A DNA stretch of 64,000 nt. Source: Apostichopus japonicus (Eukaryota > Echinodermata > Holothuroidea > Aspidochirotida > Stichopodidae). Of the stretch, positions 56,351 through 64,000 are shown in pieces; positions within the stretch are counted from its first letter, which is position 1; each line of letters begins with the position of its first letter. The notes below the pieces were generated by a model, which was not told the origin of the DNA, searched no databases, and was given only the letters and a program-made list of their open reading frames with translations. The position numbers and the translations under genes are program-made. Where the stretch lies: NCBI RefSeq assembly GCF_037975245.1, contig NC_092577.1:15514013-15578012 (forward strand), in the 5' to 3' direction.

Positions 56351-58090
56351 ACGAACATCTATATCATTCAATCTCAAATCTTTATCTTATTCGATGATAA
56401 ATCTAGGGCATTCCTAGTAAGTGTCGGGTACAGAACAGCGTAGTGTTAAATAATGGGCACGAAATATTACAGCAGTGTATAAGAACATAACAATCCCTTT
56501 CACATCACATGTGTGAAATCAATGTTTCTTGATTTTGAGGCGGTTAAACTTGCTGTTATTGATCTCGAGTGCAAGGTGGTGGGAAACACCGAGCCCGGTG
56601 CTAATACAGGGTACTGGGAGGGATGTTGAAACTTTTGGACTTCGGTGTTGGTGTTGCTGTTGAATATTGACATTCGTGTAAAATTCTGCAGTATCACAGC
56701 AACCGATCTGTGTTTAGTAAGTTTACTCACATAACACCTACCAAATTAAATGCCGTTTTGTTTTGCCTAACAATTCCCCATTATGTTAAATTGTCCATGT
56801 TTGGTTTGTCATGTGCAATGAACCTTGAGGTGATTTTGTTGTTTATAATTGATCCCCACTGACAAAAACCTAAGTCCCATAGTTAGCATGCTCTTGTACT
56901 AAATTTTCTTGCATGTTTTATAAAACTGAATTATGTGCAGATCTCGAATCAGTTTGAGCTTTCAGGAAACTTGTTTTGTTATTAGAATAATCACTACTTA
57001 CTAATGTGCACCAAATGAAGCAATTTTTCGAAGATGTAAGACATAACTTCAGTGATCATAAGGAAAGAAATATTGCTCTCTTTATTTTTAGATTGCCGTA
57101 GTGTTTGGCATGGAAAATGTTTTCTGCCAACTGAACAAAATCCAAGGCCTTGTGCTGGTAAACTTCCTACAGCAGAAAAGGCACATGGTAAGAAATATCC
57201 AGGAATGCTGTTTATTGATTACATCGTTCTTTGAAGATCTCTTTCTTATGTAGGTTTCACACATTGTTATGTATTAACATACCTAAAACTGACATACATC
57301 ATTTATTGTGTTGCATGCCCACCAGACATGATATAGTTAGTTTATCCGACTTTCAGAAGGGAAAAAACATAATAGGAAAATATGGTTTTCATGGTCTCAA
57401 GTGATTTATCCATAGATGCTTTGTTGTCGATAAGAAGTTAGAGGAACATTTCTTTTTCAGCAAAACAATGTGCTGACATTAACTGAACTGATCAATGTGA
57501 AATTCTTTTTATGTTTAGGGGAATACCTTGAAACTTACATAAATGCAGGATTATAATATTGTTTGGACTATAGCATAAGGTCCTTTTTTTCTTCTTTTTT
57601 GGATATTTAAAATAGTATGAGTTGTGTCATAGTTTCAAACTTGGTGATTTTTAACAACATTGTCTTTAACTGCAAGCTAGAGAGATGAAACTTTGATATG
57701 TTGTGTGCTGTTATAGCATTCTGTCTAAGAGTATATGAATGAAACATGTTAAACTTGACAGTGAATGAATTATTATCTTGTCTGATTGTGGACATGAAAT
57801 TGTTTATATCGTGGTTTTTGTTTGTTTTTGGGTACACTAAGATGAAACCCTCCTAGATGACTCTACAGGAACTGGAGAAAGTGGTGTGTTTAAGTGTAAA
57901 TGTTGACTGATGATCAACTATTCAATGATATTAGAATTTTATAAATCCGGACTTGGGTATGTGTATGCTGGACTAAGCAGTTCGTTAGTTTTTGGGCTCT
58001 GCATAAACGTCGATTTTTGTCGACTTTTGTAGATATGTTATCGAGGGACTTTGATCTCCTTTTGTCATATTTGGTTATTCCGACACTATA
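56351..58090. other. Mostly non-coding; one possible exon at 57092-57187
   Basis: 57092-57187 is bounded by TTTTTAG and GTAAGA and reads CRSVWHGKCFLPTEQNPRPC, AGKLPTAEKAHG. No family recognised. The rest is AT-rich without signal. Confidence 0.25.
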
Positions 58091-58189
58091 TACTGATTAA
58101 AATGCAAAGGGGACACCAGCAGGAAGTTTCGGAAAGAACAAAAAGACAGAACCGGCAATCCTAACCACTAGCCTACGCAGTAGAAATCA

Positions 58190-58850
58190 ACTTACCGTAG
58201 AGGAAGAGTGCACAGAACCAGGAGAAGCCACACCCCGAGAAACAGGTTTGGGGGCATTGACTCTACAATTGAGGCCATCCATTCTGAACTCGTTAAAATA
58301 CAAAAGGACTTCCAGAATATTGGAGGAACACCGGAAAGAGTTGGATGCTTTGAAGGCAGATAACGCCTACTTACGGTAAGAAATAACATCCTTGAAAAAA
58401 TCAAGTGATGAGCACACTCAGATGATAGATGAGCACGCTAATATGATCAAGAAACAGGAACGATTTTCACGCCGTAAAATTTTTGGAATTGTTGGACTTA
58501 AATTCCATAAGGACGAAGATTGTATAAAATTAGCTACTGATGTATTCGCCAAGGCCGGAATCACAAATTGAAAGCGCCCAACGTGATGGCAGACATGTTG
58601 AAGGGCGTGAGCGTCACCTGCTGGTAAAAGTGTCTTTTACCAAGACAAAATATCTATTCTCCGAAATGCTGGACAATCACTACAATCAGAGAACTACTAT
58701 ATAATTGAGGATTTAACAAAAATGGATTGAAAAGAAAAGATGGACCGCGAAGGTAAATGAGATGTTCCACCAGGGTATCAGATTTCGCTTTAGCGGAGGT
58801 TGCTGGAGACAGGCGAAAGGAAAACCTTTCGATTTTGAATAGTAGAAGCC
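58190..58850 (+). pseudogene. LINE D ORF1 remnant (coiled coil plus RRM-like)
   Basis: GGIDSTIEAIHSELVKIQKD, EEHRKELDALKADNAYLR, EITSLKKSSDEHTQMIDEHA form a coiled coil. FSRRKIFGIVGLKFHKDEDC and KLATDVFAKAGI resemble the RRM start of transposase_22-type ORF1 proteins, and HLLVKVSFTKTKYLF resembles its later strand. Stops at about 58378-58380 and 58569-58571 and frame changes break it. Confidence 0.6.
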
Positions 58851-59251
58851 TCTGCCACCTACTGACTCGACTCAGAATTTATCGAGGTTCATGTTAACTG
58901 TCTCCTGTTTGTTTGCTCTTCCTGTCACTGCTGTATTGGGATATTTCCTAGCTTTACATTGCCATCGGAGCCTTTTTCAGTCATGACCATTGTTTCTTTT
59001 TTTGCGCCACATTATTGTGTCGTAATCGTATTTTTTTCAACGGTTCGTAGTGACAACATCGATTTCTTTCCTTCGATGCTTCGTTATTCCTATCCAGTTG
59101 GATTGAATTTGAATTTATTAACTTTTCACCCTCTGTTTGAACTTTTCAACAGATACATCGTGTTTTCGAATATGTCATCTTGCGTTTTCTGCGTATACTA
59201 TAATATTGAGCCCTACAACCTGAACACAGTCATTTTTTCTGTCATTCAATG

Positions 59252-60776
59252 GCCACCGATTTAAATTGTATTTCATTTAATGGAAGAGTGGCTCAGGCAA
59301 GCAAGAAAACGGACAACTATTTGCGTACCTCCACAGACGCAAATCCGACATAATCCTCCTACAAGAAACACACAGCTGTCTTACTGATGATAAATACTGG
59401 GAAATGGAATGGGGTGGAAGTATTTTATTCTCGCATGGGACTACTACAAGTCGAGGAGTCTGTATTCTTATTAATCCTTCTTTAACTTTTAATATTATTA
59501 AGCAGGAACTTAGTCCATTCGCTAGATTTATAGTAATGGATATTGAAGTTCATAATCGTATTTTTACCCTTGCATGTATTTATGCCCCTAATACTTACAA
59601 TCCAAGCTTTTTTATGGACGCGTCTATTATCTTAAGCAGGTTTCAGGGTACTAACAATATATTTGCAGGGGATTTAAACTAAGTCTGCAACTTAGAGCTT
59701 GATAAAAAAGGGGGGAACCCTAGAACCAATATTAAAGCAAGGGAAAAGTGCTCCGATCTCATGGCCACTCATGATGTTGTTGACATTTGGAGAGAAAAAA
59801 AACCACTTCTTACAAATTTCACTTGGAGTTCTGATGTTACTCCCAATTATTTCCTACTTTCTACACATACTTGTCATGCATTGTCAAGCGTGATCTTCTC
59901 TCCCGGTAATTCAGTCAGACAATTCTTTTATTTGTCTTACTTTTGCGACTGTTTCTTTAAGTAGAGCTCCGGGATATTGGAAACTAAACAATTGTCTACT
60001 CAATGACCCCTTCTCAACGATCTTATTCATGATGAAGTTTCTAACAATATGCGTAGCGACGCTTCGGATCGTTGGGAATTGTTGAAATTGAAAATCCGTT
60101 CAGCCAGTATTAAGTATTCTAAGCAGAGGGCCAAAGACCGTACCATGAAAGAAAGAGAGCTTATAGAGAGAATTGCTGTTCTTCAGCAACAGCTGTTTAC
60201 AGCCGAGTGTTCGGAAATTCGCTCTCAACTAAAGCTGCTGAATGTGAACTCCTTTCTTATTACAATTAGAACTCCAGGATACGATAATTAGATCGCGAGC
60301 AAGGTGGGTGGAAGAAGGATAAAAAAATCAAAAATATTTCCTAAATTTCGAAATGAAAACAAAATCCATAAATTCTATTCATCAACTTGAAAGCGGTGAT
60401 GATAAACTCCTCTCTGATAACAATGATATCCTTCTCGAGAAAAAAACATTATTTCAAGACCCAATATAGTTCCAGTGAGTGCTTTCCTAATACCTTCTTT
60501 CATGAACTCCCTATTCAGAAGGTACCAGTTGAGGATCTGGCATCTTGCGACGGCCAACTCTCGTTGGAGGAATGTTCTCAAGCCATTACCTATATGACTA
60601 ATGATAAAGCTCCCGGGGAGTGGTGGTCTTTCCGCAATTTAATAGGACAACTAGAGGTACACTTCCTTAACAAAGGTTTTGAAAAAGGCAAGCTAGCTTA
60701 CCGCTGAGCAATCTAGAGGCGTAGTAACATTGATCTTAAAACCTAACAAAGATTCCATTTCTTTACATAATTATCG
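59252..60776 (+). pseudogene. LINE D ORF2 remnant (endonuclease and RT N-terminus)
   Basis: MATDLNCISFNGRVAQ, then in other frames KSDIILLQETHSCLTDDKYW, RGVCILINPSLTFNIIKQEL, LACIYAPNTYNP and FAGDLN (normally GDFN), RSDASDRWELLKLKIRSASI, MTNDKAPG.. and GVVTLILKPNKDSISLHNYR. Frame changes and stops throughout. Confidence 0.65.
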
Positions 60777-62098
60777 CTTTTTACGTGCAAAAAAAACGGA
60801 CACGGACCAAAGGTCAACAAAATCAAAGACAATCCCAGTCTGTTTAACAACCACCAAAAACCCAAATGAAAACCCACAAACAGAAATCTCTCACTAACCC
60901 AGAAATGTATAAAATGTAGCGTTTAACGTGACGTGAAAAGGACACGGACCCAAAGGCTAACAGAACCAAAACAATAAAGCTCTATAAACCAGCCCCAAAA
61001 AGCAAACTCAAAACCACAAACAGAACCCCCCAACCCATATTATATAACGACCACACAACCCCCCCCCCCACACCTAACAACTAACTCTATCTAAAATTCA
61101 TCCGGGGTACGCCGTCCCGATAGTAGACGACAGGCTTGCGCATTACCTGCAAAGTTATCCCAATACGGGTCTTTTCAGGCCCCTAGCAGTGTTCCCTCCT
61201 TTCCTTCGAGCGAGCAGAGTTCTTGGCTCCCCGTCAACCTTGATCGAGTGGAGCGACCATCGTGTCCGGTATAGCGGAAGCGACTGCGGGCAGGGTGGAA
61301 GGGCCACTCGAGTCAATGAGATCAGTGGCCTGTTTCGTCTCATCAAACCAATCGGAGGACTCCTAGCCACAACTACTAAGGCTGTAGTGCAGTCCTCCAT
61401 TGGCGAGTCGGAATCTGGGCCACTTAATGTCTCTTGGGCCAGTTGACTCGGGGCCCGACTAATATCATCGATAGCGGGCGTAGCTACCGGTGAACCAGTA
61501 CAAGCGGCATCCTGCTCCGCATGCCACTCCGCTAGTACCATCTCCGCCGTTTTGTCCTGCTCTGCCTCAGTGGGCAGGCTGGCAGTCTCGGCCTCCACCG
61601 GGGCGCTAGTGTCGGACACTGGGGCGATGACAGGAGCATCAGGTGGTACGGTGTCAGAGGCCGGGACGGGGACCGCTTCAACCACGCCCGTAGCCACTCT
61701 CGCGGCGTATGAGCGGTCTGGGCATAAACGGGCCAAATGGCCCGTTTTCCCACACGAGTTGCAAACAATATCCCCTTTACACCCGGCCAGGGTATGCCCA
61801 ACCTGTAAACAGCGGCTCCACCGCTTGTTCGGGCACAACCTGGCCTCATGCCCTTCCAGCCCACACCTCCAACAAGTGCGAGGCTGGCCCGGTGTGCAAT
61901 GTTGGCCCTGTGCCCATTAGCCCACAAGGTAGAGGGGATATCGGACTTGAGTTCCACTCTAACTCGTCTAGTCCCGGTCTTGACACCCTTACATTCAAGG
62001 AATTCCGGCTCCTCGTAGCCGGTCACTTTCCCAAAACGCCCCAGTGTCCGCACAACGACCTGATGGAGGACTGTCACCCACACCGAACTGTCGTACGG
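60777..62098 (-). mobile_element. LINE B2: ORF2-less derivative of LINE B
   Basis: Minus strand: ORF1 (from VWVTVLH down to 61147) is followed directly by a 3' UTR-like region ending GCTTTTTACGTG on the plus strand at 60777, the 3' terminus shared with LINE A. The 3' UTR-like part consists of two related units (60787-60925 and 60926-61060), each with a GGACACGGACC motif. The entire ORF2 is absent. It is inserted in the RT of LINE D. Confidence 0.65.
61147..62098 (-). pseudogene. LINE B2 ORF1 (zinc-knuckle), 5'-truncated and frameshifted
   Basis: Lacks the N-terminal third and about 27 bp around MSEQIVV relative to B3. Knuckles CWRCGLEGHEARLC-like, CSRCLQVGHTLAGC (first Cys changed in one frame) and CNSCGKTGHLARLC are recognisable. 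Frame changes lie near 61380 and 61880. Confidence 0.7.
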
Positions 62099-62125
62099 TC
62101 AGTTCAGTCAGTTCGGTCAGTTCAG
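62099..62125. repeat. 9-bp minisatellite at the B2/B3 junction
   Basis: TCAGTTCAG, TCAGTTCGG, TCAGTTCAG: three units of an initiator-like TCAGTTC word immediately before the 5' block TTCTCGTGGAGTGCGGACGTG of B3. Confidence 0.75.
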
Positions 62126-62305
62126 TTCTCGTGGAGTGCGGACGTGTTTTCGGCTGCTCTCCACTTTTCGTTGACCACACCTTTTTGTGTTTTTACGTTG
62201 GCCTTTCATTAGTTTGCAGTTAGTGTTAGTGTAGTTTGTGTGTTTTGGGTTTGCTTCGCTTTGGTTTTTGTATAGGTGCGTGGCTTTGCCACACCCCTAG
62301 CTGTC
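62126..62305 (+). promoter_or_regulatory. LINE B3 5' UTR
   Basis: Starts with the shared CGTGGAGTGCGGACGTG block, whose GGACGTG resembles a downstream promoter element. A GTGGC-TTT-GCCAC hairpin lies at about 62280-62292, just before the ATG, and is conserved in LINE B1. Regulatory role is inferred. Confidence 0.4.
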
Positions 62306-63586
62306 ATGGCGGCTCGCCGTGACAGCAAAATCGTATTGTTGAGTTTTTCGGGGGAGGCTAAGGTCGTCCCCGGACAAGTTTTTTCAGTTTTGCGTTCTGT
62401 TGGTTTAAAAGTCCCTGGAGAGGTTGACGCGCTTCAGCGTAAACCTCTCCGGGGTATGAATTGTTTTGATGTTCGCTTTACCTCGGAGGCTGCCCGCGTC
62501 CGAGGCGTCCATGTGTTGGAGGGAGTCGAGGGACTGAAGGTCACACCGTACGACAGTTCGGTGTGGGTGACAGTCCTCCATCTCCCTCTGGACATGTCTG
62601 AACAGATTGTTGTGCGGACACTGGGGCGTTTTGGGAAAGTAACCGGCTACGAGGAGCCGGAATTCCTTGAATGTAAGGGTGTAAAGACCGGGACCAGACG
62701 AGTTAGATTACAACTCAAGTCCGATATCCCCTCTACCTTGTGGGCTAATGGGCACAGGTCCCACGTTGCATACCCGGGCCAGCCTCGCACTTGTTGGAGG
62801 TGTGGGCTGGAAGGGCATGAGGCCAGGTTGTGCCCGAACAAGCGGTGTAGCCGCTGTTTACAGGTTGGGCATACCCTGGCCGAGTGTAAAGGGGATATCG
62901 TATGTAACTCGTGTGGGAAAACGGGCCATCTCACTCGTTTATGCCCAGACCGCTCATACGCCGCGAGAGTGGCTACGGGCGTGGTTGAAGCGGTCCCCGT
63001 CCCGGCCTTTCAAACCGTATCACCTGATGCTCCTCTCATCGCCCCAGTGTCCGACACTAGCGCCCCGGTGGAGGTTTTCAACTCCCCTTCGTGTTCTACC
63101 TCGTCCATGGAGGAAGTTGCCGCTCCGGCCGAGACTGCCAGCCTGCCCACTAAGGCGGAGCAGGACAAAACGGCGGAGATGGTATTAGCGGAGTGGCATG
63201 CGGAGCAGGATGCCGCTTGTACTGGTTCACCGGTAGCTGCGCCCGCTATCGGTGACACTAGTCGGCCCTCGAGTCAACCGGCCCAAGAGACATTAAGTGG
63301 CCCAGATTCTGACTCGCCAATGGAGGACAGCACTACAGCCTTAGTAGTTGTGGCTAAGGAGTCCTCCGATTGGTTTGATGAGACAAAACACGCCACTGAT
63401 CTCACTGACTCGAGCGGCCCTTCCACCCTGCCCGCAGTCGCTTCCACTATACCGGACACGATGGTCGCTAGTGGACCTCCTGTTCCTTGTGACGAGGAGC
63501 TAAGAGGTCTGCTAGGTCGTAGGAAAAGGGGAAACGCCACTAAGGGCCTGAAAAGAGCCGTATTGGGAAAACATCGCAGGTTTTGA
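62306..63586 (+). CDS. LINE B3 ORF1: zinc-knuckle RNA-binding protein, intact
   Basis: 426 aa from MAARRDSKIVLLSFSGEAK; the open frame extends to 62276 via GTG, but the ATG matches LINE A1 ORF1. An N-terminal gag-like region (VTPYDSSVWVTVLHLPLDMS, LGRFGKVTGYEEPEF, RVRLQLKSDIPSTLWANG) is followed by three knuckles at about residues 165-220 (CWRCGLEGHEARLC, CSRCLQVGHTLAEC, CNSCGKTGHLTRLC). A long acidic, Pro/Thr/Ser-rich tail ends in a basic stretch (GLLGRRKRGNATKGLKRAVL). Presumed to coat LINE RNA in the particle. The sister copies in this window are broken. Confidence 0.88.
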   Translation: MAARRDSKIVLLSFSGEAKVVPGQVFSVLRSVGLKVPGEVDALQRKPLRGMNCFDVRFTSEAARVRGVHVLEGVEGLKVTPYDSSVWVTVLHLPLDMSEQIVVRTLGRFGKVTGYEEPEFLECKGVKTGTRRVRLQLKSDIPSTLWANGHRSHVAYPGQPRTCWRCGLEGHEARLCPNKRCSRCLQVGHTLAECKGDIVCNSCGKTGHLTRLCPDRSYAARVATGVVEAVPVPAFQTVSPDAPLIAPVSDTSAPVEVFNSPSCSTSSMEEVAAPAETASLPTKAEQDKTAEMVLAEWHAEQDAACTGSPVAAPAIGDTSRPSSQPAQETLSGPDSDSPMEDSTTALVVVAKESSDWFDETKHATDLTDSSGPSTLPAVASTIPDTMVASGPPVPCDEELRGLLGRRKRGNATKGLKRAVLGKHRRF

Positions 63587-63595
63587 CACCAGACA

Positions 63596-64000
63596 CCTTA
63601 TCCCTCGTCACCCTTAATGTGAATGGGATCAGGGGTACCCCGAAAAGGCGACGGATTTTACAGTTCTGCAAGTTGCTCCAAGTGGATGTGGTCCTTTTGC
63701 AAGAGACCCACATATCTTGTGAGAGTGATGTTCATCTTTGGTCCTTGGAGTGGGGAGGAGGCCTTTATGCCTCCTTTGGATCAGGGGCATCTTGCGGGAC
63801 TGTAATTTTGGTGTCCCCAAAACTGTGTCATTGTGTGGGAAAAGTGGAGAAAGACCATGAAGGTCGGGTGGTGTGCATACACTTAAGGCTCACGCGGGGT
63901 GAGTTGGTTGTTTGCAATGTGTATGCCCCCAACCGGCCAGCATGTAGGAAAATTTCTTCACGGTGTTGCCATCCTTTGTACCGGGTAAGGCAAATTGTAT
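63596..64000 (+). pseudogene. LINE B3 ORF2, start of APE endonuclease, likely defective
   Basis: TPDTLSLVTLNVNGIRGTPK, LLQVDVVLLQETHISCESDV, GRVVCIHLRLTRGELVVCNV, YAPNRPACR. The position of the B1 start ATG is TTG here, and a small deletion after NRPACRK (about 63950) shifts the frame before the GDFN motif. The remainder lies beyond the window. Confidence 0.75.

Larger units (their letters stand above)
58091..60776 (+). mobile_element. LINE D with coiled-coil ORF1, interrupted at its RT
   Basis: Plus-strand L1/Tx1-like LINE. An ORF1 remnant (58190-58850) is followed by endonuclease (59252-59690) and the start of the RT (to NYR at about 60776), where LINE B2 has inserted. The continuation beyond B2/B3 is not in the window. 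Confidence 0.7.
62126..64000 (+). mobile_element. LINE B3, near-complete 5' part, runs off the window
   Basis: Plus-strand LINE B copy with 5' UTR (62126-62305), intact ORF1 and the first about 135 codons of ORF2. Head-to-head with B2. The right side is cut by the window edge. Confidence 0.88.

Noticed and set aside
60787-61060. Satellite or CRISPR-like array
   Set aside because: Only two diverged units of about 140 bp, attached to LINE B2 as its 3' UTR; no regular short repeats or spacers.

Overview
The window looks like a nuclear segment of an invertebrate animal genome, most likely a marine deuterostome such as an echinoderm. The evidence is GT-AG introns, Tx1-like, RTE-like and CR1/Rex1-like LINEs, tRNA-derived SINEs, and decayed DUF6589, BEN, SET and Myb/SANT-like genes. 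Nothing looks prokaryotic, and there is no operon, CRISPR array, rRNA or convincing free-standing tRNA gene. The species assignment is inference.

Layout. 1-6.3 kb: an unknown partial ORF, then a multi-exon DUF6589-family pseudogene with nonsense and frameshift mutations. 6.3-8.7 kb: non-coding, with SINE-like fragments. 8.7-31.2 kb: a four-layer transposon nest. A Tx1-like LINE (B1, minus strand) occupies 8744-12327, 17228-17485 and 31098-31203. A complete, uninterrupted second LINE (A1, 12328-17227) lies in its ORF1, with a 12-bp target-site duplication (TSD). A 5'-truncated third LINE (C, plus strand) lies in its 5' UTR, with a 9-11-bp TSD. LINE C is itself split at a TA dinucleotide by a 13,347-bp DNA transposon (17697-31043).

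The 13.3-kb element is the main discovery. It has about 35-bp imperfect terminal inverted repeats starting CCCAGC, GC-rich subterminal arrays and a TA target duplication. It carries two plus-strand genes: a decayed transposase of the tnp2/Transposase_21 (CACTA-like) type, and directly downstream a fully open six-exon gene (369 aa) with a DUF4806-type C-terminus. The six exons join in phase without a stop. A splice acceptor sits one base before the second gene's ATG, so its leader must come from upstream, possibly from within the transposase unit. That would resemble the paired products of plant En/Spm.

31.2-42 kb: splice-bounded exons of unknown identity, a tRNA-derived SINE, and two more truncated copies of LINE A around a SET-domain pseudogene fragment. 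42-57 kb: an RTE-type LINE, a Myb/SANT-like (Harbinger-type) exon, two further SET-domain fragments in duplicated blocks, a Tc1/mariner transposase pseudogene, a BEN-domain fragment and a CR1/Rex1-like LINE. 58-64 kb: a LINE with coiled-coil ORF1 (D), interrupted by an ORF2-less derivative of LINE B (B2). B2 lies head-to-head with a nearly full-length LINE B copy (B3) whose intact ORF1 and start of ORF2 run off the window edge.

Apart from LINE A1 ORF1/ORF2, LINE B3 ORF1 and the DUF4806 gene, every recognisable coding region is broken. The duplicated SET blocks also give an empty site for one LINE insertion. All coordinates and junctions were read by eye from the sequence; family names come from remembered family motifs and were not checked by database search.
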